A stretch of DNA of 51,079 bases from Planctomycetota bacterium (lineage in GTDB: Bacteria > Planctomycetota > PUPC01 > JACPCR01). Position numbers and translations under genes: made by a program. Below, piece after piece: positions 41,553-51,011 of the stretch (within the stretch, counting starts at the first letter, position 1; each line of letters opens with the position of its first letter). A model generated the notes under the pieces. It was not told the origin of the DNA and searched no databases. It saw only the letters and a list, made by a program, of their open reading frames with translations. The stretch covers positions 1 to 51,079 of the forward strand of contig JAQBXN010000054.1 of assembly GCA_027625095.1 (NCBI GenBank), written 5' to 3'.

Positions 41553-42974
41553 ATGAGGGTTTTTACAGATTTTCTTTCACGCCATAAATTGCTGGCTTTA
41601 TTTGCCTTTCTGGCAGTATTTGCCACCGTCCAACCGGGGTTTTCGGAAGATGCAGCACCAACGGATCCCGGGGCTGCTGCAGTTCAGACTGCGATAGATG
41701 TGGCATCGGCGCCCGCGCCAGAATGGGAGTACGACGCTAAATTTATTGTTCACAATCTGTGGGTCATGGTTGCCGGGATGCTCGTGTTCATCATGCACCT
41801 CGGATTTGCTACGGTTGAGAGCGGATTTACGCGTTCAAAGAACACCGTAAACATCCTGTTTAAGAACTGCATGATCATCTGCATCGGTTTTATTACCTAT
41901 GGCATCCTGGGCTTCAACCTGATGTATCCAGGATTTGAAGAGAACGGCCAGAAGTTCCTGAAGTTTGCTGGATTTGGATTTCTTTCCAATGGCACGAATG
42001 TCCTCAAAGACGCCAGTCAGGTGTACACAACCTACAACGCAGGTTACACCCTCTTCACAGACTTCTTCTTCCAGGGCATGTTCGCAGCCACTTGCTGCAC
42101 CATCATCTCAGGAGCAGTCGCCGGACGTATCAAACTGGCCACATTCCTCGTGTTTGCCACCATCTTTGTAAGCTTCTGCTATCCCATCACCGGCTCCTGG
42201 AAGTGGGGCCAGGGCTGGCTTCACGTTCGAGAAACACCTTTTTATGATTTCGCCGGCTCTACTCTTGTTCACTCCGTTGGTGGTTGGGGAGCGCTGGTAA
42301 TGGCATTCCTGCTGGGCCCCAGAAAGGGAAAATTTGTTGACGGGAAGGTGCAGGTTATACCGGCCAGTAATCTGCCGCTCGCAACTATCGGCGTCTTCCT
42401 GCTCTGGTTCGGCTGGTTCGGATTCAATGGTGGGTCTGTCCTAAGTGCAGATCCAGGTCTTGTCTCACTAGTTCTGGTCACCACGTCCCTGGCCGCCGCG
42501 GCCGGTGGAATCGCCGGAGCGATGAGTTCCTGGTTTCACAGTGGTAAGCCAGACCTCAGCATGTGTCTCAATGGGATGCTTGCCGGCCTCGTCGGCATCA
42601 CTGCCGGTGCTGACCAGATGAATGGTTGGGACGCTATCATGATCGGCGTTATTGCCGGTGTCCTGGTGTATTTCTCAGTCCTTTTTGTCGATAACGTCCT
42701 CAAGATTGACGATCCGGTCGGGGCAATCAGTGTCCACCTGGTCTGTGGAATATGGGGCACTCTGGCAGTAGGCATCTTTGGTGCTTCAAAAGGCGTGGCA
42801 CAACTTACCTCCCAGATTGTCGGTATCGTTTCTATCGGTATCTTCACCGTCCTCTTCGCAGGAATCGTTGGCAGTATTCTCAAAGCCACCATGGGTCTTA
42901 GAGTCAGCGATGAAGAACAGGAAGTCGGGCTCGACATCAGTGAGCACGGCATGGAAGCTTACAACATCAGGTAA
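41553..42974 (+). CDS. amt: Amt-type ammonium transporter
   Basis: 473 residues. A cleavable N-terminal signal (about 1-31) precedes about 11 membrane helices, as in AmtB. The twin pore histidines are H240 (TLVHSVGGWGAL) and H395 (ISVHLVCGIWG). Other family landmarks are FATVESGFTRSKNTVNILFK near 89-108, the FLLWFGWFGFNGGS helix and the C-terminal GLRVSDEEQEVGLDISEHG tail, whose Glu/Gly motif contacts the PII protein GlnK in other bacteria. It imports ammonium across the inner membrane. GAGGGGG lies about 5 nt before the ATG. No glnK or glnB gene follows, unlike the usual glnK-amtB arrangement; the gene is monocistronic with a strong terminator and a structured leader. Confidence 0.96.
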   Translation: MRVFTDFLSRHKLLALFAFLAVFATVQPGFSEDAAPTDPGAAAVQTAIDVASAPAPEWEYDAKFIVHNLWVMVAGMLVFIMHLGFATVESGFTRSKNTVNILFKNCMIICIGFITYGILGFNLMYPGFEENGQKFLKFAGFGFLSNGTNVLKDASQVYTTYNAGYTLFTDFFFQGMFAATCCTIISGAVAGRIKLATFLVFATIFVSFCYPITGSWKWGQGWLHVRETPFYDFAGSTLVHSVGGWGALVMAFLLGPRKGKFVDGKVQVIPASNLPLATIGVFLLWFGWFGFNGGSVLSADPGLVSLVLVTTSLAAAAGGIAGAMSSWFHSGKPDLSMCLNGMLAGLVGITAGADQMNGWDAIMIGVIAGVLVYFSVLFVDNVLKIDDPVGAISVHLVCGIWGTLAVGIFGASKGVAQLTSQIVGIVSIGIFTVLFAGIVGSILKATMGLRVSDEEQEVGLDISEHGMEAYNIR

Positions 42975-42995
42975 GCCATTTGAGTTATCAATAAC

Positions 42996-43031
42996 AAAGC
43001 TCCGGAGGACTCATGTCCTCCGGAGCTTTTT
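42996..43031 (+). terminator. Rho-independent terminator of amt
   Basis: A perfect 15-bp stem, AAAGCTCCGGAGGAC (42996-43010) / GTCCTCCGGAGCTTT (43015-43029), has a TCAT loop and a T-run (TTTTTCTTTTT). It is among the strongest terminators in the window. Confidence 0.96.
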
Positions 43032-43177
43032 CTTTTTGTGGTCGTTGAGACTCCTCGACGAGATGACCGCAGTAGATGCCAACCGGGGTTGACGCTCGAT
43101 GACAAACTCCTGAGACTGTGTAGCTCGAAAACGGCTATCTTATTCTCACTTCATTCAAATACGGGCAACGGGCACAG

Positions 43178-46100
43178 ATGGGCAGGGTAATACTTATCTG
43201 CGGAGCGATTCGCACTGGCAAATCAGCGGAAATCATCCAACAGTTTTCAGAATGCGCAGGCAGTACAGGTCAGGAATCGTTACTGATCCTGCCCACTGCG
43301 AATCAGGTGGAACAGACGCGAATAGAAATCGTACGCAAGAGACAAAAAGCACTGTGGCGGCCTCGCATCCTGACCTTCCCTGAAGTGGCAACGGAGATAT
43401 TGGATTCAGCAGAGCATACCGCCCCATTGATCTCAACCGTATGTGAACGCGCCTTGATGAGACTGGTCTTACAAAGGCTCCAAGGTTGGCTCGTTTTCTT
43501 CGCTCCGGTAAGCCAATACCCGGGATTCGTGGACAGCCTTTGTGATTTCGTCGGCGAACTCAAACGCGCTGGCGTCGAACCACCCGAATTCGAATACAAG
43601 CTTAAGGCTGCAGATGCTTACGATACCAGGGCCAAAGAATTGTCACGCATTTACAATGACTATCAGTCGCTCCTCCATGCCTCCGACCTATATGACATTG
43701 AAGGCCGTTTCTGGATGGCTCGGGAAATCCTGCAGACAAAGGAATCGTTCAGTTTTCCGGACCACTTTTTTGTAGACGGCTTTGAAAATTTTACAACCAC
43801 ACAGTTGGACATGATCCAGGCAATCGCGGCGCATGCCCAGCAGACAAAAATTACGTTGACCTTCGATAAAACCGATTCACGCAAAAAATTGTTCGAAACA
43901 ACGCAACGCACGTTTACTCAGATTCAGGAACGTTTTGAACCATTGGAGCTCGAACACCGATCTGCATTACCTCGCCCAAACATGTTGGGCCATCTTGCAA
44001 GCCAGTTGTTTAAAGATCGCCCAATACAAGTTAATCCAACAGAACAGATTCAACTCATAGAAACGCCCGGAAGGCGCAGAGAGATTGAATCCGTCGCAAG
44101 GCGAATCAAGAAACTTTTGCTCGGAGGTGAGAAGCCTGAAAGTATTGGTGTTCTCTTCAGGAGCCTCTCCGACTACGGGGACATAGTAAGGGAAGTCTTC
44201 GCACAGGCAGGAGTACCAGTGCGTGCCGGGCAATGGATGACCGCAGACACTCAAACCGTCTGCCGCACTATCCTCTGTATGCTCCGAATTGTTCAGAACG
44301 ATTTCCGGTTCAGTGAGGTCATTCAGTTTCTGAATTCAAATTATGTCCGGTTTGATCCACTGGAATCAGAACTGACCGAAGGCGAAACATTTACTCCTGA
44401 CTATCTGGCACAAATTGCGAGGAGTGCACGCATCGTCGGGGGCGCCGATGAATGGAGAAACAAACTGACAGCCTTATTCAATCGAGACCAGGCCATCATC
44501 GGGCGAAACGCCGGTCAGGACGACATGTCTCCGTCCCTGGAGAAAAGAACGAGAATGGCACGCCTTGGCCTGCAATACATCGAAGCATTCATAGACGAGT
44601 TCGCACTGCTGCCGGTTCAGGGCACTCACCACGAATATGTGGTCGGAATTATTGATTTAGTGAACCGATTCAAGATTGCCAATCATCTTGTAGACCCGCT
44701 GGTGCCCCTGGCAAGTTCAGCTAATGTAAGAGCATTTCATCAATTCAGTCAGTGCCTGCTGGAATTAAGGCAGGTTGGCGTACAGCTCAGAGTAGCATCA
44801 GGAGAACCGGTCAAGCTCACTCTTGACGATTTTGTTCGCGATCTCCGAATCGCGTTAGGCAACAGCGTTTTCCAGGCGGAAGGCAACCGCCAGGGAAGGG
44901 TTGTTGTGATGGAGGCGCATCAAGCCAGGCAGATGACTTTCGGGCACGTTTTCTTGTGCGGCCTTGTTGAAAAAGGGTTTCCTCGCCCACGTGAAGAGGA
45001 CATCTTTTTTAGTGATGCAGAGAGACGAAAACTGATGGCCTCAGGGCTTATGCTCGAGGAACGCCTGCCCCAACAAAGGGATGAAGCCATGCTTTTCTAT
45101 GGCGCCGCCTGTGCCGCAGATGAGTCGCTCACTCTGTCCTATCCCGTAACGAACGCAGAGGGACGGGAAATACTCACCTCCTATTACGTCGACGAAGTAA
45201 GGCATTGCTTCGAGGGAACGCTGTCAACACGTAGAGTTCGGTTGTCAGAGGTCGTCGCCGAAAGAGCGGAGGTATTCAGCGCGCATGAATTCCGAGACCG
45301 AAATTTTCTGGATGGCCGGATAGGCAGTACTCATGAAGAGGAGTCCTCCGCCTGGCAGAATGCAATTTGGGGGGCCGAGGCTGAGTCCAAACGTGAATCT
45401 TCCGAATTTAATGAATTCGACGGAATAATGGTGTCTGATGCGGTTCGGCAGGAACTGGGTCTCAGGTTTAATGAAAACTACCCATACAGCGCGAATCAGT
45501 TGAGCACGATGGGAACGTGTCAGTTCCAGTATTTCGCCAATTATGTGCTAGCGTTGATCCCCCCGGAGGATCCGGGTGAAGAGGCCACACCATTAGATCG
45601 AGGCGGAGCTATCCATAGCATCCTTTCCAGATTCTTCAGAGCCGCTGGTGACCCCGAGCATCTCGGGACAACTCAGATCACGAATGAAAATCTACCGCAG
45701 GCTTCGAAACTTATGGACCAGATGACGGGACGCTTTTTCGCAGAGCAAAACTCGCAGGGATTGGTGTGGGATAGAGCGCTCTCCAGATACGAAGAAAGCT
45801 ACATAAAACGTCACTTGCAAAGCTTTCTCGAATATGAGGTATCAACAAATAACGAGGACATGTCTGCCGGTCGTAATTTCATACCTGCAGAATTCGAATT
45901 ACCGTTTGGCTGGGATGAGGGCGATCCCGCCTTCATAAACTTCGGAGCCCGGCGTCTACGAATGCGAGGAATGATTGACCGTGTCGATATCTCAGCAGCG
46001 GACCGCAAATTTCGGGTTTGGGATTACAAACTCGGTCGTTCAAGTCACCCTTCAAACACTTTGAAGGGCACCGATTTTCAACTGCCGGTTTATATCAAAG

Positions 46101-46420
46101 CTGCTGCCAGCAGCCTGAACGTCCTAAATTGTGAGCGATGCGGGTACCTCGCGATCCAGAAGCCGGCAAAACCGTCAGGCGTTGCTTACGAAGAGCCTCC
46201 GAGGAGCCAAGTGGCCGTAAACGAAATTCTGGAAGAAGCTGACAGTAGAATTCCAAGACTGGTTGAACAAGTGACGGGTGGTGAGTTTGCCGTCATGCCG
46301 GCCGATTACGCCGCGTGCAGTCACTGTAACTACAGGGATCTATGCCGCGTAAATCCGTTTCGAATCAGCAGGAAGACTCCTTACCTGGGCTCAGAACCAA
46401 GACTGCCGCCGAACCCTTGA
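43178..46420 (+). CDS. addB: AddB-type helicase-nuclease subunit with iron-sulfur nuclease
   Basis: 1080 residues. Walker A is at 9-16 (GAIRTGKS) and the N-terminal 600 residues follow the inactivated UvrD-like fold of AddB. The C-terminal RecB-type nuclease has active-site D949 and K951 (VWDYKLG). The four iron-sulfur cysteines are C781, C1047, C1050 and C1056, the AddB spacing of one distant Cys plus CxxC-x5-C. With AddA it resects DNA double-strand ends and, in other bacteria, responds to Chi sites. The helicase half is AddB-like rather than RecB-like. It is separated from addA by 1006 bp containing a gene on the opposite strand, whereas addB and addA are usually contiguous. No strong ribosome site is visible. 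Confidence 0.9.
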   Translation: MGRVILICGAIRTGKSAEIIQQFSECAGSTGQESLLILPTANQVEQTRIEIVRKRQKALWRPRILTFPEVATEILDSAEHTAPLISTVCERALMRLVLQRLQGWLVFFAPVSQYPGFVDSLCDFVGELKRAGVEPPEFEYKLKAADAYDTRAKELSRIYNDYQSLLHASDLYDIEGRFWMAREILQTKESFSFPDHFFVDGFENFTTTQLDMIQAIAAHAQQTKITLTFDKTDSRKKLFETTQRTFTQIQERFEPLELEHRSALPRPNMLGHLASQLFKDRPIQVNPTEQIQLIETPGRRREIESVARRIKKLLLGGEKPESIGVLFRSLSDYGDIVREVFAQAGVPVRAGQWMTADTQTVCRTILCMLRIVQNDFRFSEVIQFLNSNYVRFDPLESELTEGETFTPDYLAQIARSARIVGGADEWRNKLTALFNRDQAIIGRNAGQDDMSPSLEKRTRMARLGLQYIEAFIDEFALLPVQGTHHEYVVGIIDLVNRFKIANHLVDPLVPLASSANVRAFHQFSQCLLELRQVGVQLRVASGEPVKLTLDDFVRDLRIALGNSVFQAEGNRQGRVVVMEAHQARQMTFGHVFLCGLVEKGFPRPREEDIFFSDAERRKLMASGLMLEERLPQQRDEAMLFYGAACAADESLTLSYPVTNAEGREILTSYYVDEVRHCFEGTLSTRRVRLSEVVAERAEVFSAHEFRDRNFLDGRIGSTHEEESSAWQNAIWGAEAESKRESSEFNEFDGIMVSDAVRQELGLRFNENYPYSANQLSTMGTCQFQYFANYVLALIPPEDPGEEATPLDRGGAIHSILSRFFRAAGDPEHLGTTQITNENLPQASKLMDQMTGRFFAEQNSQGLVWDRALSRYEESYIKRHLQSFLEYEVSTNNEDMSAGRNFIPAEFELPFGWDEGDPAFINFGARRLRMRGMIDRVDISAADRKFRVWDYKLGRSSHPSNTLKGTDFQLPVYIKAAASSLNVLNCERCGYLAIQKPAKPSGVAYEEPPRSQVAVNEILEEADSRIPRLVEQVTGGEFAVMPADYAACSHCNYRDLCRVNPFRISRKTPYLGSEPRLPPNP

Positions 46421-46460
46421 GGGCTCCGACGGCAGCTAAGAGATATCCACGCGTGGGATC

Positions 46461-47087
46461 CTATATCCAGATATTAATGTTGTTCACCGCTTGCCCGCTC
46501 TGGTAATTCGATTGGCTTTGCCATGCACTGTTTGAGGCGGTACCAGGACCAGCGCTGGCGGATTGAGCATTTGATTGCGATCCGGAATTCGATTGGACGT
46601 TTGTAGCAGAGATGTCCTTCACTTTGACATCCGGCCAATTGTACAGATTGATATTATTGGTAGCGTTGCCGTCCTGATTGCTGGTTGAAACCTGGTCAAC
46701 TGTGTTCGACGCTGTTCCACCGCCGCCCCAACCATACCAAGGGCCCCATCCACCCCCCCCACCGCTGGTGGATGCCGATTGCCAACTCGACTGGCTTGGC
46801 GCATTTTCCTGCACGTTCAGGGCATTTACGTTACTCACTCGTACAGCCCCGGAATTGGGCGAATACCTTCGGGGGGGACGTGCGTTCTCAATATTGAGGT
46901 TATTGGTAGCGTTACCGGACTGCTGGTTGTCGGTATTCTGCCAGGCCCCATTGTTCGCCTGACCCCCGGACCACCACCAACCGCCGCCTGAGGCGCTGGC
47001 AGATTGGTCATTTAATTGGGATGGGCTATTTGACTGCCCGTTGTTGGCATAGATGCCGCTGACTCTAACGAATGGTGAAACAGTCAT
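46461..47087 (-). CDS. Three-repeat Asn/Gln/Ser/Gly-rich amyloid-like protein
   Basis: 208 residues with a strong GGAGG about 8 nt before the ATG, so it is very probably translated. Three repeats (about 1-68, 76-147, 148-208) share a front half (V.V..I.A.N.QSNS.SQ, then QSASA), a central Gly/Trp-rich insert (GGGWWWSGG in repeat 1, GGGGGWGPWYGWGGGG in repeat 2) and an end of the form NQQSGNATNNLNI, SNQDGNATNNINL or NYQSGQAVNNINI. Spaced Asn, Gln and Ser at strand-like intervals resemble curlin or other beta-solenoid amyloid repeats, but the exact curlin motif is absent. There is no signal peptide, so export would need another route. It sits antisense between addB and addA. Confidence 0.72.
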   Translation of the reverse strand: MTVSPFVRVSGIYANNGQSNSPSQLNDQSASASGGGWWWSGGQANNGAWQNTDNQQSGNATNNLNIENARPPRRYSPNSGAVRVSNVNALNVQENAPSQSSWQSASTSGGGGGWGPWYGWGGGGTASNTVDQVSTSNQDGNATNNINLYNWPDVKVKDISATNVQSNSGSQSNAQSASAGPGTASNSAWQSQSNYQSGQAVNNINIWI

Positions 47088-47426
47088 AGTCTGGTCCTCC
47101 CGTCCTCCATGTTCACCTGCCTGGCAACCGCTATCTGGAGGCTAGTTAGCGGCCGGAAATGTCAGACAGAGCCGGGATGTCAGATTGATAGTTCTGACAA
47201 AAAAAGAACAAGCTAGCGATGCGGACGAGATAGGAGGAGCGCCCCATTGAAGAGGATCTCCATCCTGATTATCGATATCCGGGCCGAGACTTTAGGCAGA
47301 ATTTAAGTCTGAGAGTCAAGGTTTGCCGTAACTTACACCCTAAACACCCCATATATGGTGCCTATGCGGCGTGCCGGCCCCGTCCGATGAGTGGCACGTC
47401 CATAGTATCACCTGTATTTAGAGAGC
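47088..47426. other. Divergent intergenic region, amyloid-like gene and addA
   Basis: 339 bp without a supported gene. TGTCAGA occurs at 47160-47166 and 47178-47184, and its inverse TCTGACA at 47193-47199 with an 8-nt spacer. This lies about 75-110 bp upstream of the amyloid-like gene and could be an operator. No consensus promoter was identified for either gene. Confidence 0.4.
47160..47199. promoter_or_regulatory. TGTCAGA direct/inverted repeat cluster
   Basis: There are two direct copies of TGTCAGA and one inverted copy within 40 bp; the last two form a 7-bp perfect inverted repeat followed by seven A. The copies sit upstream of the amyloid-like gene. The repeat spacing resembles a regulator-binding array but matches no site I can name. 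Confidence 0.3.
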
Positions 47427-50400
47427 ATGTCTCCCACTAATTACCAAGGCACCGGGCTAGCGGACGAGCAGGTCAGAGAGCTCGCAATTAACGAACTGTC
47501 CCACCACATCTTTCTTTCGGCTGGAGCGGGCACAGGGAAGACACACGTGCTGGTTCATCGTTACCTGAGCTTTCTGAGTACGGGAGCGGCCACCGTGCCT
47601 GAAATTGTTTGTGTCACATTCACCGAAAAAGCAGCGGGTGAGCTCAAAGCGCGCATACGCGCCGAATGTGAAAGGGCTGCCATGCAAAGCCCTGATTCGG
47701 AGAGCAAATGGATCCATCACAAGAGAGCGCTGGAAAATGCACCGATTAATACCATCCATGGATTCTGTGCGCGACTTTTACGCGAGAATGCGTTCGCCCT
47801 TGGCATAGATCCCCGCTTTCAGGTTTTGGATGAAAGAGGATCAGAACGTCGACGACAGGAAATCGCACGGGAGCACGTTCTCGGACGCCTCCGAAGAATG
47901 GAATCCAATGCCCTTGCTTTACTTGCCGAGTACCTGGGCATCCCAGAGGTCATCAGCATATGCGAAGGGCTTCTCTTCTGTTCCTTTCCAGAACTGACGA
48001 ATGGACGTTCTACTGAAGAACTGTTGAAAGCCTGGGAGGAATTCCGTCTCGGATCTCTGACTAAGGAGCTACAGCACCTGGCCCGGATGCCGAACTGGAC
48101 TCAAGCTGTCGCTGCCCTGGAAACAAATGAGCCAATCGGAGCCGGATGTAAAGTTGCATTACGCCGGGTCCAAATTCTGGCCGGGATCAAAGAGTTGATG
48201 AATGAGTCGCTGCCTCCTGTTGAGCGACTGCAGGCAGGCCAGGCAATCCTGGGACACTGCTCTCTCCAACACATGTCGAAATCGAAATGGCAGAATCCGG
48301 ACTTAGTCAAGGAATCCATCGTTTCGCTCAGGGACATGCTGAGGCCAACTGCGGCACTGCAGGCCGCCTCCGCCCAAGTTGAACAGTCCGCGGCTGAGCT
48401 CTCGAACGCGTTGACTTCTGAATGGCCGATCCTGGCACGCAGTTATCGCCAGGCAAAATTTGCCGCCTCCGCCCTTGATTTTGATGACCTCCAATGGCAG
48501 GCGTTGCATCTCTTAAGAAACCAGCCGGCGGTTTGTTTGCATTATCGGCAGCGTTTCAAGGCCTTTTTAATCGATGAATTCCAGGACACGGATCAGGTTC
48601 AGAAGGAAATCTTGTGGCGATTGTCGGGTCTGCATTCAGAGAGTGTTGGAACTGCTTCTAACGTGTTTATTGTCGGGGATGCCAAGCAGTCCATATATCG
48701 TTTCAGGGGCGCGGATGTCAGTGTTTTCAACGAAACTGAACTTGAGATGCAAGAACGCAGTCGCACACATGTACTGCAACTGAGTAGAAACTTTCGGACG
48801 ATTCACCCCCTCATGGAGTTCGTGAATGATGTCTTCTCCGAAGAGGACGTCATGGGCATTCAAGATAAATTGGACTTGTTTGAAGCGAAGTACAACAGGC
48901 TGTCCGCGCATCGAAAGTCCGAAAAAATTGAATGTGCAGATCTTGTAATAACTTCTGGAAAAGAGGGTGAACCTTTGGAGCAGCTTCGACTGAGGCAGGC
49001 GGAAGCAGTTGCCTGGAAGTTGAGATATCTAATCGATAAGCAACCGTTCCAAATTGAAGAGGCAGATTCAGCCCGCCCCATCCAATGGAAAGATATTTCG
49101 GTTCTGCTTCGTGCCATGACGGATGTCGCCGGCTTTGAAAGAGCATTCCGCCAGTGGGGCATTCCTTACTATCTGGTCGCAGGTAGAGGATTGTACGGCA
49201 GACAGGAAGTCAAAGATTTGCTGAGTTTCCTGCGGGCCATTGAAAATTCACAGAACGAGGTTGCTCTTGCTTCTGTACTTCGCTCACCCTTCGTTGGAAT
49301 TAATGATGAGACTCTTTTCTGGCTGTGTAACGAGGGTAATTTAACCGCTTCACTAGCGGTTATTGGAGGGAGGTTAACTAGAAAGATTGATTCGAGAGGA
49401 ATGGCCGAAATAGCTAGCGAGGAAGTTAAGAAGCTGAAAAGTGCCGATGCAACGTTGCGTAGGTACCGGCGGATTAAAGATCGTCTGCCGCTGGGACAGC
49501 TGATCGACTCCATTGTTAATGAAACTGGTTTCAGCTCTGCCCTTCTGGCAGGCCCAGGTGGCGAACAGAAGGTTTCAAATGTCAGAAAGATCGCTGACCT
49601 TGCCAGGAGCACCGAAGGTGGCGGAACGCTTGCTCTCGATGACTTTATTCAAGTCATCGCAGACCTCACGGTACGTGAAGCAAGAGAGGGTGAGGCATCA
49701 ACGAATGAGGAAGAGAGCAATGTGGTAAAAATCTTGACCATTCACAAATCAAAGGGGCTGGAATGGCCAATCGTTGTCGTCCCGGACCTGGAACGCCGCC
49801 CGGTCGCCTATTCCGGAAAGTTCATCATGAGTCCTCAGTTCGGCCCCATTGTCAGAGGGGAAGAAGACAATGGTGAAAGAGTCTGGTCATCGGTGGGACA
49901 AATACTGAAAAGTCAAGACAACGAGAAAGACACGGCAGAACGTCGCAGATTACTGTACGTCGCAATGACGCGTGCAAGAGACCACCTCGTCCTCTGTGGA
50001 GTCCTGCAAAGCCAGGAAGCACCCGAGAATACCTGGCTGTCATGGCTGTTGAGCGCTTATCCCAAGGTTGCAAACGTGCAGGAGGATGGATTTGAATCCC
50101 TGAATCAAAGCTGGCGACTAGGCCGTACTATCTCAGCAGAAGAATCCAACCCTCCACCTGTTCAGGAAGCAAGAGTGGGAGCGGACACAGGGAATGAATC
50201 ATTCGATCCTCGTTCTCTCGAAGTGATTGACCCGGACACAGCCGGCAGACTTCGGTTTACCGTAACGGAGTTGGAGGAATATGATGCCTGTCCACATAAA
50301 TTCTATCTGAAGAGAGTCAAGGATATCGCCGAATATCATCCGACCGGAGCTACTCTACCTAAGGAGTTGTCTGCAGCGGACAGGGGAACTCTTGCGCACA

Positions 50401-51011
50401 GCGCTATGCAAAAGTTGCTTACCACCCGGGGCCGCAACATTGACGAGCTTGTTAAAGTGGCCCTTCGGGAGGCCGGGTATGGTTTGGATGATCTACCGGA
50501 GGCATATTCTTCAATCACTTCAATGTTGGAGAGATTCCGAGATTCCGAACTGTGGCCTCAATTTCAGGCTGCAGAGGAGCTTTATATTGAAGCGCCATTT
50601 TCGTTCGGCCTTCCAAGTGCGGATCGGCAGATTGATGGCGCTTCTGTAGTTGAGGGCACTGTGGATGCGTTATTGATAGACAGTAATGGTCGTACGAAAT
50701 TAGTGGATTTCAAAACAGGGCAAGCCCGGTCGGAGCCATATGAATTCCAGCTTGGCATCTACAGTCTTGCGATAAAGGCGTGGAGAGGCATGCTGCCGGA
50801 AGCTGTTTATCTTTACTTCATGGACTCCGGTAAACACGTCGAACTTCAGGTAGAACAACTTGCCGATGCTTCAGAAGCTCGCTTGATTGAAGTGATCGCG
50901 GGAATAGCAAACACAAAATTCGAACGCTGGAAAGATGCGAATTGCGGCTCGTGTGGTGTCTACTGGACTTGCAGCCAGCGAACTGAATCTGTTCCGACCT
51001 TAGGACTTTGA
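47427..51011 (+). CDS. addA: AddA-type UvrD helicase-nuclease subunit
   Basis: 1194 residues, standard AddA size. UvrD/Rep helicase motifs are intact: Walker A SAGAGTGKT (31-39), the Gln/Thr-rich VCVTFTEKAA near 61-70, Walker B LIDEFQDTDQ near 382-391, GDAKQSIYRFRGAD near 418-431, ILTIHKSKGLEWPIV near 769-783 and YVAMTRARDHL near 844-854. The C-terminal RecB-type nuclease carries LVDFKTGQARSEPYEFQLGIY from about 1092 (catalytic D and K, then the Q-x-x-x-Y motif). It forms the AddAB helicase-nuclease with the gene 1 kb upstream. The ribosome site is weak (TTAGAGAGC). The stop lies 68 bp from the window edge; nothing is recognised after it. Confidence 0.93.
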   Translation: MSPTNYQGTGLADEQVRELAINELSHHIFLSAGAGTGKTHVLVHRYLSFLSTGAATVPEIVCVTFTEKAAGELKARIRAECERAAMQSPDSESKWIHHKRALENAPINTIHGFCARLLRENAFALGIDPRFQVLDERGSERRRQEIAREHVLGRLRRMESNALALLAEYLGIPEVISICEGLLFCSFPELTNGRSTEELLKAWEEFRLGSLTKELQHLARMPNWTQAVAALETNEPIGAGCKVALRRVQILAGIKELMNESLPPVERLQAGQAILGHCSLQHMSKSKWQNPDLVKESIVSLRDMLRPTAALQAASAQVEQSAAELSNALTSEWPILARSYRQAKFAASALDFDDLQWQALHLLRNQPAVCLHYRQRFKAFLIDEFQDTDQVQKEILWRLSGLHSESVGTASNVFIVGDAKQSIYRFRGADVSVFNETELEMQERSRTHVLQLSRNFRTIHPLMEFVNDVFSEEDVMGIQDKLDLFEAKYNRLSAHRKSEKIECADLVITSGKEGEPLEQLRLRQAEAVAWKLRYLIDKQPFQIEEADSARPIQWKDISVLLRAMTDVAGFERAFRQWGIPYYLVAGRGLYGRQEVKDLLSFLRAIENSQNEVALASVLRSPFVGINDETLFWLCNEGNLTASLAVIGGRLTRKIDSRGMAEIASEEVKKLKSADATLRRYRRIKDRLPLGQLIDSIVNETGFSSALLAGPGGEQKVSNVRKIADLARSTEGGGTLALDDFIQVIADLTVREAREGEASTNEEESNVVKILTIHKSKGLEWPIVVVPDLERRPVAYSGKFIMSPQFGPIVRGEEDNGERVWSSVGQILKSQDNEKDTAERRRLLYVAMTRARDHLVLCGVLQSQEAPENTWLSWLLSAYPKVANVQEDGFESLNQSWRLGRTISAEESNPPPVQEARVGADTGNESFDPRSLEVIDPDTAGRLRFTVTELEEYDACPHKFYLKRVKDIAEYHPTGATLPKELSAADRGTLAHSAMQKLLTTRGRNIDELVKVALREAGYGLDDLPEAYSSITSMLERFRDSELWPQFQAAEELYIEAPFSFGLPSADRQIDGASVVEGTVDALLIDSNGRTKLVDFKTGQARSEPYEFQLGIYSLAIKAWRGMLPEAVYLYFMDSGKHVELQVEQLADASEARLIEVIAGIANTKFERWKDANCGSCGVYWTCSQRTESVPTLGL

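Noticed and set aside
47240..47310. 20-codon TTG-initiated leader peptide before addA
   Set aside because: A GGAGG is nearby, but there is no attenuator structure or residue bias to support it.
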